Part shown: piece by piece, positions 17,556-26,341 of the stretch
Layout of the letters: each line of letters begins with the position of its first letter
How positions within the stretch are numbered: position 1 is the stretch's first letter
Notes under the pieces: generated by a model
Seen by the model: only the letters and a program-made list of their open reading frames with translations
Told to the model about the DNA's origin: nothing
Database searches by the model: none
Program-made: the position numbers and the translations under genes
Assembly: GCA_024233865.1 (NCBI GenBank)
Contig: JACKPA010000008.1
Location: 144,501 to 208,500, forward strand
DNA length: 64,000 nucleotides
Reading direction: 5' to 3'
From: Leptospiraceae bacterium
Lineage (GTDB): Bacteria; Spirochaetota; Leptospiria; Leptospirales; Leptospiraceae

Positions 17556-18308
17556 ATGTCAACAAAAGTATTAGAAAAAATCCAAATACCGATTTTGGAA
17601 AGAAGAGAGCATCAAGACCTTGGATTAGAAATCCCTTATTATGATGAGGAGTTTGATTTGCCACATTTAAAACCCCATAGAATCGCAGTTACCTATTTAG
17701 GTTACACTTTTGACATGATCGCAAAAAAAGTCGGGCTTGAATTTATATCGGATCAACCCGTATGGTATATTCACCCTGCTACCCAAGAGCAAAAAACGTT
17801 TTATCCCGATGCTGGATTTGCAAATTACTTTGAAACAAAAGAACTGATCGCATCTGATCTTGTGTTAGCAGCTGAGGTTGTCAGCACCAGCCACAAACCC
17901 AAAGAAAAAAAAGACAGAAAAGGAATGAAAAAGGTGAATGAATACAACTATGTTCCCGAATTTGTTTTATTTTATCCGAATAAAGATGATGATAGGGTTA
18001 TAGAATGGTATGTCAACCAAGGCGGCGCGTACCAATTGCAAACCGACAAGCAAGGCATCTATCAAAGCAATCAAATCCCGGAATTATCCATTCGAATATT
18101 GGGTCAAAGAGAATGGAGAGACGGAATGAAAGTAGAAGTTTTGTTTAAAGGGAAATCACTGATTGAATACGATAAAGTTTTGGAATTGATGGAAATAGAA
18201 AAGAAAAAGGCTGAAATGGAAAAGGAGAGAGCTGATAAAAATGAAAAAACACTACGGATTTATGCACAAAAGTTGAGAGAATTAGGAATTAAACCGGAAG
18301 AACTTTGA
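17556..18308 (+). CDS. Uma2-family (DUF820) PD-(D/E)XK nuclease-like protein
   Basis: This 250-residue protein resembles the Uma2/DUF820 restriction-endonuclease-like family. Visible pieces are PDAGFANYFE, the acidic VLAAEVVSTSHKPKEKKDRKG (D...E...K-type core, about 88-130), YNYVPEFVLFYPN, and a charged coiled coil (about 210-238) ending KLRELGIKPEEL, a tail very common in Uma2 proteins. The function of the family is unproven; it is often multicopy and mobile. It is divergent from BON/LysM and converges with the NYN gene. Confidence 0.75.
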   Translation: MSTKVLEKIQIPILERREHQDLGLEIPYYDEEFDLPHLKPHRIAVTYLGYTFDMIAKKVGLEFISDQPVWYIHPATQEQKTFYPDAGFANYFETKELIASDLVLAAEVVSTSHKPKEKKDRKGMKKVNEYNYVPEFVLFYPNKDDDRVIEWYVNQGGAYQLQTDKQGIYQSNQIPELSIRILGQREWRDGMKVEVLFKGKSLIEYDKVLELMEIEKKKAEMEKERADKNEKTLRIYAQKLRELGIKPEEL

Positions 18309-18326
18309 GCTACACTTTCCACTCCT

Positions 18327-18869
18327 TCACTTTTTATTTACATCTTTCTTTTTAATAAAGACTTCTTTCCAATATAAAAATTCTTCTTTTGATAACTTTT
18401 CCTGGTTTTTAAATTCTTCATCTTCTTTTTTGGGACATAAAAAATTAGCAATTACTACAGCAAAATCTTCTGATTTCTGGCTTTTACACTTGAATTTTTT
18501 GCAATAAGCTATGATTTCTTTATCAGAACTGACTACGGTTAATAAAGAAGGAGAAACATGAAAACGAACAAATTTTTTAAGTAGATCATCTGCCTTTTTT
18601 TCTTGGCTATAGTAGGTAAAGATTCCTTTGTAAAAATCTTCCGTAGCAGGGTCCCCTTTCGTTTTGCTGCCATCAAAAAAGGCGTGGATTTTGGTATTTT
18701 TTGCTTTTACTTGGTATTCCCAAAGAATATTCAAAATACCGGACTTTGCTTCGTCCAACCTATCTCGGTAGATCATCTCTTCCAATTCAGGAAATTTGTA
18801 AATGAGATTGAAGCAATCAACAGCTAAAATCGGTTTTTTTTGAAAAAAAAGCATGATATGGATGCCCAT
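18327..18869 (-). CDS. YacP-like NYN-domain RNase
   Basis: This 180-residue protein has the NYN (PIN-like) fold of the YacP/Rae1 family: LAVDCFNLIYKFPEL near the N-terminus (first Asp), a central FDGSKTKGD, then KKADDLLKKF and TVVSSDKEI, the usual metal-binding Asp positions. The Bacillus member Rae1 is a ribosome-associated mRNA endonuclease; whether this one has the same target is unknown. Two ATGs fit the start (18869 and 18854). The C-terminal ~45 residues are lysine- and glutamate-rich. Confidence 0.72.
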   Translation of the reverse strand: MGIHIMLFFQKKPILAVDCFNLIYKFPELEEMIYRDRLDEAKSGILNILWEYQVKAKNTKIHAFFDGSKTKGDPATEDFYKGIFTYYSQEKKADDLLKKFVRFHVSPSLLTVVSSDKEIIAYCKKFKCKSQKSEDFAVVIANFLCPKKEDEEFKNQEKLSKEEFLYWKEVFIKKKDVNKK

Positions 18870-18998
18870 ATCAAAATTATATCTATATTAAAGCAATACA
18901 AAATTTCTAAAAAAATTTCTTCAACCCGTATTTGGAAATCAAGCATTACTTCACTCGCTGTACAATATCCCTATCTGTTTCTCATTTGGACTTCCTTT

Positions 18999-20441
18999 TC
19001 ACATCGTTCTAAAATTGATAAAAACCGGTTTGTCTGCTTCTACTTTCACTTGTTTATATTCTTCCGGGATTTTGATTTTATTTCCATTTGCTGGTTTAAA
19101 ATCAAAGTTGTATGTACCAGGCTCTAAAAAGATTCGGCTTACCTGAAAATTAGAAGGGATCAACCTCCAGCACCTCAAATCCGGCTCTATGGTGGCAGAC
19201 ACTCCGGCTCCTGCAGTTAGACCGGCAAGAAAGCTAATAATACTACTTATTAGATCATTCCCGCTTTCCCTTTCACCTCTTCGGTTATTGGATTTTATTT
19301 TAACAGATTGTCCGGCAGCACTTGCTGCAATAGCGGCAGCAACCACTTTGGTGGCTATGGAAGCAACATTTTTAGCTATTATTTTTTCATAGTTATCATT
19401 AAAATTTTTTATTGCCGTTTCCGAATAATCGTTATAAAGTTCTGTTTGAGTAGTTTTGTTTCCGTTGATGTAAATATCAATTGCTTTGTTTGCTTGGGCA
19501 TCTCTTGTTTTATAAACCGGAATCGGATTTTCTGCCGCAGACAACATTGCCAGTACTCCCGGAAGACTGAGATTTGAGGTATTGGCTCTAAGAGACGTTT
19601 CAATGGCAGCTCGTAGGGGTACTGCAAACATAGGGTCATTCATTAACCTACCTCTGGACTCTTTAGTTGCGGCTTTTCCTGCTTGATTGATGATAATTAC
19701 TTCTCCCATACCTTTTTTGTAGATAGTTTTCTTTAAGTCTTTATCATAGGCATGAACCAAATTTTGCTTGTCTTGGTATTGGTTTATATCTTCCGTATCA
19801 TTTTCCTTTAAGGCAAGCACATACCTGTCCCCTAAAATAGATTTATGGGAGGAGTTTAGTTGGATTATATTTTTATATTCTACTCTGGCATCATTGTATT
19901 TGCCTAGATGCTCTGAGATAATGGCATCCAAGTACCGAGCCATTAGATTCTGTCGGTATTTGTCTTCCATAAATTTCATTTCTTTTAAATCCGCGTTCAA
20001 TTTACGGAAAGCTCTTTTGGCATCTTCCAAGTTTCCTAACATAATGTTGTTAAGAGCAATATAAAACTTGATCATTACCCTTTCAAAACTTTCACCTTGG
20101 AAAAATCCCTTTGTGTCATTTAGTAAAAAAGCATAACTTTGATTTGATATACTGGTTTTGATTGTATCCGAAATGATTTCTGCTTCTTTAAAAATTTGCA
20201 TGCTGGTGGTGTAATCTCCCTTACTATGGAATATAACACCAGCTTCCATTAAATACAACAGTCGATCTTTATCTTTTGCGTCTTTTGCCAAAGTTCGAAT
20301 TTCCGGAACTGCCTTGTCAAAATTTTGCTCAAAGTAGAAAGATTCCGTTTTAGCAATTTTTTTTTGGTAGGAGGTGGAGCAGCTTAAAAAAATAAGAACA
20401 AAAAGAATCGTTTTTTTGATAACAGACCTACCAAGTGACAC
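18999..20441 (-). CDS. COG3014-type TPR lipoprotein
   Basis: This large lipoprotein (about 480 residues) has a signal IKKTILFVLIFLSCS, so the lipidated Cys is in LSCS. I place the start at the GTG at 20441-20439, overlapping the end of the LpoB-like gene; a longer frame upstream would displace the signal peptide. Residues after the Cys form TPR-like helices. A Gly/Ala-rich hydrophobic stretch follows (ASIATKVVAAAIAAS; SFLAGLTAGAGV), and the C-terminus has RCWRLIPSNFQVSRIFLEPG, a pattern I associate with COG3014 proteins. It is tightly coupled to the LpoB-like gene, suggesting one envelope complex. Confidence 0.7.
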   Translation of the reverse strand: MSLGRSVIKKTILFVLIFLSCSTSYQKKIAKTESFYFEQNFDKAVPEIRTLAKDAKDKDRLLYLMEAGVIFHSKGDYTTSMQIFKEAEIISDTIKTSISNQSYAFLLNDTKGFFQGESFERVMIKFYIALNNIMLGNLEDAKRAFRKLNADLKEMKFMEDKYRQNLMARYLDAIISEHLGKYNDARVEYKNIIQLNSSHKSILGDRYVLALKENDTEDINQYQDKQNLVHAYDKDLKKTIYKKGMGEVIIINQAGKAATKESRGRLMNDPMFAVPLRAAIETSLRANTSNLSLPGVLAMLSAAENPIPVYKTRDAQANKAIDIYINGNKTTQTELYNDYSETAIKNFNDNYEKIIAKNVASIATKVVAAAIAASAAGQSVKIKSNNRRGERESGNDLISSIISFLAGLTAGAGVSATIEPDLRCWRLIPSNFQVSRIFLEPGTYNFDFKPANGNKIKIPEEYKQVKVEADKPVFINFRTM

Positions 20442-21012
20442 CCTTGTTACTCCTTGCTTGTTTTCTGAAAGTAACTTTGTCACTCCAAGTAACAAGCTGT
20501 GTTTCTACGCTTCTAAGTTCCAAATTGATATTTTGCTCTACGATCCTGTCTCCTTTGTTGGAAAATATATTTTCATCTATATCACATTTGATAAAAAAGT
20601 TGGGAGATTTCATATTTCCGGCTGATAGAGGATTGGATGTAAGCCCCGATTGGCTCAAGGCAAGTTCTTTTAGAGCATCTTTTCTATTTTCAATCCTAAC
20701 CGTAAAAATGCCGCTTTTAATAAGATTTTGCACAAATGTATTATCAAATATATCCGTAGAAATTTGTTCAGATGTGTCATTTTTTGTAGGAAGAAACGCT
20801 ACAAAAATACCTTCTGGCTTAGGATTTTTTTTGAAAAATTCACCCACTTTGTCAGCGAGTTTTTTGGCGGAGTCTTCCAGTTCTGCTCTTGTAAGACCAC
20901 CCGTGTCAGAAATAAGGTCTTTATCGAGATCAACTCGTTTAGCTCCGGAACTGCAAGATATAATAGAAAGAAGTAAAGAAAATGCTAACAATGCTATAGC
21001 CAATAATTTCAA
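20428..21012 (-). CDS. LpoB-like lipoprotein (PBP activator family)
   Basis: This 194-residue protein has a clear lipoprotein signal (LLSIISCSSG). The body matches the LpoB/YcfM family: LISDTGGLTRAELEDSAKKL, GIFVAFLPTKNDTSE, then STDIFDNTFVQNLIKSG and IENRKD. In E. coli LpoB is an outer-membrane lipoprotein that activates PBP1B. Its stop overlaps the start of the COG3014-type gene, so both are translated from one message. No class A PBP1B gene is in the window, though PBP1C is at the left edge. Confidence 0.75.
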   Translation of the reverse strand: MKLLAIALLAFSLLLSIISCSSGAKRVDLDKDLISDTGGLTRAELEDSAKKLADKVGEFFKKNPKPEGIFVAFLPTKNDTSEQISTDIFDNTFVQNLIKSGIFTVRIENRKDALKELALSQSGLTSNPLSAGNMKSPNFFIKCDIDENIFSNKGDRIVEQNINLELRSVETQLVTWSDKVTFRKQARSNKGVTW

Positions 21013-21147
21013 AATAAAGTCTCCTTGGATTAAGTTATCATATAATTAGATTGTTTGACTAGAGAAAAAGTCTATCAAAAAAAGTAAAGGTTGACGTGTT
21101 ACGTATTATTTGAGCATAACTACCAGGGCATACAAATTAGCTTTCAT

Positions 21148-21588
21148 TCATTTTCTATGATTTTTGAGAAATCCTTCCACACTAAAAGGTCCAATTATGT
21201 GGTTCGTCAAATGAACACATACACCAAAAAGACAAAGGTTTTTCACTAAATTGCTTTTTTGATAAACTTCCCACAACCACCGATATTCTTCTTCCATACC
21301 CGGTGGAAACTGAAATAAAGCCGGTAGGTGAATTAGGAAAGTAACTACAATTAGAAACAAGCCAAGTAACCATGCACCTTGTTTTACCTTATAACCTAGT
21401 AAAATAGATGTACCACCTGTCAATAGAATTAATCCGGCTATAATAGAAAGAAAACGTTTATAAATCATCCAGTCTGGCATCATGGAACGAATCAGAGTAT
21501 CTGAAAATAAATGCTCCACCCCTAATCCCAAAAAAATCAAACTAAAAAGCGTGCGAAATATCAGATCAGTCCAACGATATTGAATCAC
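21148..21588 (-). CDS. DoxX-like integral membrane protein
   Basis: This 146-residue protein has four predicted membrane helices (about 8-28, 44-64, 70-92 and 115-135) separated by short loops, with GLGVEHLF after the first helix, as in DoxX/DoxD-type proteins. The family includes subunits of quinol oxidases and many uncharacterised proteins. No substrate can be assigned. It stands alone between the LpoB-like operon and the signalling region. Confidence 0.5.
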   Translation of the reverse strand: MIQYRWTDLIFRTLFSLIFLGLGVEHLFSDTLIRSMMPDWMIYKRFLSIIAGLILLTGGTSILLGYKVKQGAWLLGLFLIVVTFLIHLPALFQFPPGMEEEYRWLWEVYQKSNLVKNLCLFGVCVHLTNHIIGPFSVEGFLKNHRK

Positions 21589-21648
21589 TTAAAAATCCTC
21601 TCAAACTAAATAGTTTCCTTTAGGAATCTATGTTTATATATTGTACAT

Positions 21649-21716
21649 ATCTACTTTTTATCTATATCTACTTTTTATCTATATCTACTTTTTATCTATA
21701 TCTACTTTTTATCTAT
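21649..21716. repeat. Four perfect 17-bp tandem repeats
   Basis: The unit ATCTACTTTTTATCTAT is repeated four times without error and runs directly into ATCTATAATTGAC. The corresponding place in the full sensor locus (28244-28260) has one unit only, so this array expanded after the locus was copied. Confidence 0.95.
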
Positions 21717-21796
21717 ATCTATAATTGACAAAAATTACTTACTATAAAAATAAGTTATAGAACGTAGGTGTATTATTTATTTAAGAATATCGACCA
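21717..21796 (+). promoter_or_regulatory. Duplicated upstream region, copy A
   Basis: These ~80 bases are identical to the region before the response regulator gene at 28338 apart from an extra 4 bases (TTAC duplicated). A TTGACA hexamer lies at 21725-21730. The region now lies upstream of the gene remnants, the MCP gene at 22332 and the REC-kinase gene at 23945, which it may still drive. Confidence 0.6.
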
Positions 21797-21832
21797 ATGA
21801 ATAAAAAACAATAGCCGGTTTTAAAGAGGAAA
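21797..21832 (+). pseudogene. Remnant of the REC-HATPase response regulator gene
   Basis: The start codon and first five codons (MNKKQ) match the gene at 28338, then TAG follows at once. The stop arises because a ~13-base piece (AATAGCCGGTTTT) matching an internal part of the full gene (about 29381-29393) is joined directly, followed by its last bases (AAAGAGGAAAT). More than 1.1 kb of the gene is missing. Confidence 0.85.
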
Positions 21833-21833
21833 T

Positions 21834-22262
21834 ATGAGACAGAAATTCAGTAAAGCTCAAAATCAAATTTATATAATCACGTTATCCCTTTTCTTTTTGG
21901 CTTTTATTTTTTCATTAAGATATTACCATTTTTGCAGACATAAATATGTTGGATACAACCATTCGAAATTTGGTATCCAATGCTATTAAGTTCACACCTA
22001 ATGGCGGAGAAATATCCGTAAGTTCCGAAAGGAAGGATAGTTTCATAGAAATCGCAGTAAAAGACAGCGGCGTAGGGATTGAACCGGAAAACCTTCAAAA
22101 GATTTTTCAAATAGATACAAAACACAAAACACTTGGAACCAATAAAGAGAGAGGAACCGGCTTGGGACTCATTTTGTGCAAAGAATTTGTAGAGAAGCAT
22201 AAAGGAGAAATTGGTGTAAACAGCATTCCAAATGAAGGAAGTCAATTTTTCATCAGACTTCC
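21834..22262 (+). pseudogene. Internally deleted remnant of the hybrid histidine kinase gene
   Basis: Bases 21834-21916 match the first ~80 bases of the hybrid kinase gene at 29567, and 21917-22262 match its last part (31794-32139) with about a dozen differences in 346 bases. Roughly 2.15 kb is missing and the join is out of frame, so the N-terminal reading frame is lost. The C-terminal ATPase fragment (NLVSNAIKFTPNGGE, DSGVGIEPENL, GTGLGLILCKEF) stays open as 123 codons from an internal ATG at 21946 to 22317. It lacks the phosphoacceptor His and dimerisation helices, so it is very unlikely to work as a kinase. Confidence 0.92.
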
Positions 22263-22331
22263 TATTGACAGAGAAGGATATCCTCAAACTCCAACCGGTT
22301 GCGAAGTATTACAATAGGATTAAAATGATAG

Positions 22332-23936
22332 ATGAAGTGGTTTAATAATTTAAAAATTCGAAATAAAATCGGCATAACGTATTTTGCTCTCATTCTCTTG
22401 ATTGTCTTTATGGCTGTTCAAAATTATTATATATCAAATCAAGCAAAAGAGACTTTTAATTTTTTTTATTTGAATAATTTCAAACATGTTATAACCTTAA
22501 ATACTATACATAAAAACATAATGCAACTTCGAATTAATATGTTTGCTGAAATTTTATCTTTGGAAGAACACAACAAAGATGAAATATTAAAGAGAATTGA
22601 AAGCTCTAATGAATTAACTAAACAAAATGACAAAATTTGGGATGAATACCGAGCAACCATACTTGTAGAAAAAGAAAGAAAGTTTGCAGACACCTTTGTT
22701 ACCAAGCAAAAAAGGAACTATGAAATTCGTATGAAATTTCGGGAGGCTTTGCTTTTTGGAAATCTTCCAATGACAAAAAGTTATTTGGTAGAATGGATGA
22801 ATACTTATAGAGAAGTCAGGGACGCTATGGAGGTATTAATTACTTTTCAAAAAGAAAAGGGAGAGCAAATGCAGAAGGAGCAAGAAAGAAATATATCTAG
22901 AAATCTATCTATATCAATTATTTTATTCATTCTATCTTTTGCTGTTGCGATTCTTGCTACTATAGCTGTAAATCAAGGTGTTGTCATAGCAACTCTAAAT
23001 GTTGTAGAAAGGGTCAAAGATATAGCTGAAGGAGAAGGTGACTTAACCAAACAACTCACTGTAAATTCTAAGGATGAATTGGGTGATATAGCTCAGTGGT
23101 TAAATAAATTCATTATTAAAATCCATGATAATGTTGCTCGAATCGAAGAACATGGTAAGAGTCTAAGAGAAACTTCAGATGATCTCAAGCATGTAAGTCT
23201 GAATGTATTATTCAGATCAGAACAGGTAGAGAGTCAATCGGAAATGATTTCTTCTGCTTATACCAAAATGAATAAAAATATTCAAGTGATTTCCGGTTCG
23301 ATAGAAAAAATGTCAATGTCGATTGCAGAAACTGCTAAGAATGCTTCAAAAACAGCAACAATCGTAGAAGATGCAGATAAAACAGCTAAGAACACTGAAA
23401 AAATTGTAAAAGGATTGGAGGAAAACGCGAAAGAAATCGGAAAGGTCATTGACAGTATTACAGAAATAGCTTCTCAAACAAATTTGCTTGCTTTGAATGC
23501 AGCTATTGAGGCAGCAAGCGCAGGAGATACGGGGAGAGGATTTGCTATAGTTGCGTCGGAAGTGAAAGAACTTGCCAAACAAGCAGCTTCTTCTTCCGAA
23601 AATATTAAATACAAGATCACTATAATTCAAAACAATATAGAGAACACGATAGAAGCTATATTAAATATTTCGAAAGTAATTGATAAAGTAACCAAAATCT
23701 GTATTCAAATAGCATCTTCGATAGAAGAGCAATCCAGTACGGCTAGCGAAATTACATCAAATATAAAACAAACATTTATAGCTTCAAGCGATGTAGCAAA
23801 AAACATTTCTATTATTAATGCTACATCAAAAGAAAGAGCAAAAGAAGCAAATCAAGCTTTAGTTTATGCAAAAGGTTTGCAGTCTCTTTCGGAAAATTTG
23901 AATGGTATCGTGAAACAATTTAAAATCAGACGATAG
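22332..23936 (+). CDS. Methyl-accepting chemotaxis protein, membrane-bound
   Basis: The 534-residue receptor has one N-terminal membrane helix (about 14-31), a periplasmic helical sensor of ~165 residues (four-helix-bundle-like), a second membrane helix (about 193-215), a HAMP domain (about 217-270, with AEGEGDLTKQL) and a signalling domain to the end. The hairpin core is ASQTNLLALNAAIEAASAG. No C-terminal CheR-binding pentapeptide is seen. Its start lies 15 bases past the end of the kinase remnant, and it is followed after 8 bases by the REC-PAS-kinase gene, so the two probably form one unit. Confidence 0.9.
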   Translation: MKWFNNLKIRNKIGITYFALILLIVFMAVQNYYISNQAKETFNFFYLNNFKHVITLNTIHKNIMQLRINMFAEILSLEEHNKDEILKRIESSNELTKQNDKIWDEYRATILVEKERKFADTFVTKQKRNYEIRMKFREALLFGNLPMTKSYLVEWMNTYREVRDAMEVLITFQKEKGEQMQKEQERNISRNLSISIILFILSFAVAILATIAVNQGVVIATLNVVERVKDIAEGEGDLTKQLTVNSKDELGDIAQWLNKFIIKIHDNVARIEEHGKSLRETSDDLKHVSLNVLFRSEQVESQSEMISSAYTKMNKNIQVISGSIEKMSMSIAETAKNASKTATIVEDADKTAKNTEKIVKGLEENAKEIGKVIDSITEIASQTNLLALNAAIEAASAGDTGRGFAIVASEVKELAKQAASSSENIKYKITIIQNNIENTIEAILNISKVIDKVTKICIQIASSIEEQSSTASEITSNIKQTFIASSDVAKNISIINATSKERAKEANQALVYAKGLQSLSENLNGIVKQFKIRR

Positions 23937-23944
23937 GTTTATCT

Positions 23945-25783
23945 ATGAAAACAAATAACGTGCTAGTTTTAGACGATGAAATAGAAATATTAAAAACCAT
24001 TAGCAGGCAACTTAGAAAGAAATACAATCTGTTTTTGGCTAATTCGGTTAAAGAAGCAAACCGGATTTTGGAAACAAATCCTATACAAGTGATTCTTACA
24101 GACCAAAGAATGCCGGATATGAATGGCTCGGATTATATAAAAGAAGTAAAGATGAAATATCGAAATATTGTGTGCTTGGTACTTACGGCGTATAGCGATG
24201 TAAATGCTTTTAAAGATTTTATCAATTTCGGTAATGTATACAAGTACATCATGAAACCTTGGGACAATGCCGAATTAGAAAAGTATATACAAGAGGCGCT
24301 TGAATTACATCAAAAAAAGTATTCGGCTCTGGACAGTTTTCGTAATTATTTTATATGCAGGTTCCTGCCGGATACTACCCTGACTTATGTGAACAAGGCT
24401 TTCTGTGAGCATTTTCAGGTAAAACCCGAGGACATGATTGGAAAAAAGTTTTTATATTTTCTTCCTCAATTAGAGAAAATCCGAATAAACAATTACATTG
24501 GATCTATTCAAGACGAGGCAGTAAATACAATTGAAAACCATATCGTATTCCCACCAAATGAGGTTAGGTGGTATAAGTGGACAACGAATGCTGTTTATCC
24601 TGAAAATGGTGATTTTATAGAATACCAAGCAACTGGTGATGATATAACACAATCCAAACAAATAGAATCCGAAACAAATAAACTGAAAAGAGAGATGCAA
24701 ATTTCGTATATAGAATTTTTTAATATCCTAAACAATAGTCCCATTGGAATTTACGTCACAGATACGGAAGGATGTATTGTATATGTAAACAAGCAATTTT
24801 GCTCTTTAACCGGTTTGGCTATATACCAATTAATAGGAAAGCCGTTTTATGAATTTTTGGATGGAGAAGATAGAGCATTCTTTTCAGATTTACATCTACA
24901 ATTCTGTAACAGTCACAACACAGAGCTAATCGTGCATAAAGAACTTGTCACACCAAGAGGAAAGGTAAGTGTGCGGTGCCAAAAGAATAAATACTTTCAA
25001 TCAGATGGAACAACAAAAATAGTCGTTTATACAACTGACTTAACGGATATAATCAATGCTCATAAAAAAACAAAAGAAGCACTGGAGAAAGAAAAATACC
25101 TAAATGAATTAAATAGTCGTTTTATTACGTTTGCTTCCCATGAATTTAGAACCCCCATAACAATCATGGACATGTCTGCTCAAATTTTGGAAAAATATTC
25201 TAAAAGTTTCGGTGAGTTAGAAAGAAGGGAATTGGAGCATATAAGAAAGGCTTCTAATCATTTAATTATGATTTTGGAGGATGCTTTGTTTATCCATAGG
25301 TACAACTTGGGAAAATTGGAGATCAAATGTTCACTCGTAAATATCGAAACATTTTGCAAAGCGATAATAGATGAATTCCAAAAATTCCATAAAGATAAAG
25401 TAAAAATTCACTATTATTGCCTGAAAAACGAACCTGTCCATACGGATACTAGATTGTTAAAATACATAATAAAAAATTTATTATCTAATTCCATAAAATA
25501 TTCCAATAAAAAACCGGTTACATTGAAAATCAAAACTCTTGCAAGTGGTTATTCCATAACTATTGCTGACAGAGGAATTGGTATTTCAAATGAGGATAAG
25601 AAACATTTATTTACTCCATTCCACAGAGGGAAAAACATCGACTATGCGGATGGATTAGGGTTGGGGTTGGTTATCGTCAAAAACTCAGTTGAATTATTAA
25701 AAGGGAGTATTCAAATGAAAAGTAAGGAGAATTGTGGAACTGTTTTTAGGGTAAAATTACCATCACTTCCTAACAAAGATTAA
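23945..25783 (+). CDS. REC-PAS-PAS-histidine kinase
   Basis: This 612-residue soluble hybrid kinase starts with a receiver domain (about 1-120; phosphoacceptor D53 in LTDQRMPDMNG), then two PAS domains (about 135-235 and 250-365; the second starts SPIGIYVTDTEGCIVYVN), then HisKA with H399 (ASHEFRTPIT) and a HATPase domain (NLLSNSIKYS, ADRGIGIS, GLGLGLVIVKN). An N-terminal receiver means it is itself the target of another kinase. Its first 47 bases plus leader recur at 32173. The stop overlaps the end of the convergent HxlR gene by 4 bases. Confidence 0.92.
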   Translation: MKTNNVLVLDDEIEILKTISRQLRKKYNLFLANSVKEANRILETNPIQVILTDQRMPDMNGSDYIKEVKMKYRNIVCLVLTAYSDVNAFKDFINFGNVYKYIMKPWDNAELEKYIQEALELHQKKYSALDSFRNYFICRFLPDTTLTYVNKAFCEHFQVKPEDMIGKKFLYFLPQLEKIRINNYIGSIQDEAVNTIENHIVFPPNEVRWYKWTTNAVYPENGDFIEYQATGDDITQSKQIESETNKLKREMQISYIEFFNILNNSPIGIYVTDTEGCIVYVNKQFCSLTGLAIYQLIGKPFYEFLDGEDRAFFSDLHLQFCNSHNTELIVHKELVTPRGKVSVRCQKNKYFQSDGTTKIVVYTTDLTDIINAHKKTKEALEKEKYLNELNSRFITFASHEFRTPITIMDMSAQILEKYSKSFGELERRELEHIRKASNHLIMILEDALFIHRYNLGKLEIKCSLVNIETFCKAIIDEFQKFHKDKVKIHYYCLKNEPVHTDTRLLKYIIKNLLSNSIKYSNKKPVTLKIKTLASGYSITIADRGIGISNEDKKHLFTPFHRGKNIDYADGLGLGLVIVKNSVELLKGSIQMKSKENCGTVFRVKLPSLPNKD

Positions 25784-26145
25784 TCATCGATTGTTGTTCT
25801 TTTAATTTCAATTCCTTCTTCTTTTAACATTTTAATCCCATAATCTCGCATCATTTTTATTAAGGGAATCACCCTCTCGCCTTTTTCCGTAATGCTGTAT
25901 TCTGTATGAGGTGGAATTACCGGAAAAACTTTTCGATCAATAAATCCGTCTTGTTCCAATTCCCGAAGTTGCATGGTTAACATTTTGCTTGATACCCCAT
26001 TCAATGAACGCTGAAGTTCTCCATATCTCATTTTTTTTTCATTGAGATTCCAAAGAATTGGTATTTTCCATGTTCCACCTAATTTATTCAAAACAAACTC
26101 AACCGGATTATGGAACAACTTTCCTTTATATTCAAATTCTATCAT
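25780..26145 (-). CDS. HxlR-family winged-helix regulator
   Basis: The 121-residue DNA-binding protein has the full HxlR core: NKLGGTWKIPILWNL, MRYGELQRSLNGVSSKMLT, LRELEQDGFIDRKVFP, and YSITEKGERVIPLI. The redox Cys found near the N-terminus of YodB/HypR-type members is absent (no Cys in the protein), so thiol sensing is unlikely. A palindrome-rich region lies just upstream of its start (26187-26273). The target gene is not obvious; the MCP gene upstream is on the same strand. Confidence 0.88.
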   Translation of the reverse strand: MIEFEYKGKLFHNPVEFVLNKLGGTWKIPILWNLNEKKMRYGELQRSLNGVSSKMLTMQLRELEQDGFIDRKVFPVIPPHTEYSITEKGERVIPLIKMMRDYGIKMLKEEGIEIKRTTIDD

Positions 26146-26187
26146 TTATACATTCTTTTTAAGTATTAAAGCATAAGTTTTTGTGAA

Positions 26188-26273
26188 TTTCCCCCCAACC
26201 CCCGCGAACGGGGGAGCGAAAGAAATTGTGCAAAACCCCGTTCACGGGGCAGGGGAAAACTAACAATTTCTTT
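26188..26273. repeat. Cluster of nested palindromes upstream of the HxlR gene
   Basis: Two GC-rich hairpins (CCCCCG-CGAA-CGGGGG at 26199-26214 and CCCCG-TTCA-CGGGG at 26236-26249) alternate with two longer-range complementary pairs: TTTCCCC (26188) with GGGGAAA (26252), and AAAGAAATTGT (26219) with ACAATTTCTTT (26263). The region stands out from the AT-rich surroundings. It may be the terminator of the MCP gene, an operator of the HxlR gene, or a REP-like repeat. Confidence 0.7.
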
Positions 26274-26341
26274 TGCATGACTACTTGGTAACCATATGTT
26301 ATGATACTTGTTTGATATCTTGGTTAACTTTTTACCCAAAT

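Noticed and set aside
20435..21049. Long plus-strand open frame opposite the LpoB-like gene
   Set aside because: The minus-strand frame has a lipoprotein signal and a family match; the plus-strand frame has neither and mirrors it.
21649..21716. Possible CRISPR array
   Set aside because: The units are contiguous 17-bp tandem repeats without spacers and no cas genes are near.
21946..22317. Functional small histidine-kinase ATPase protein
   Set aside because: It is the 3' remnant of a deleted kinase gene and lacks the His and dimerisation domain; its start is an internal Met codon.
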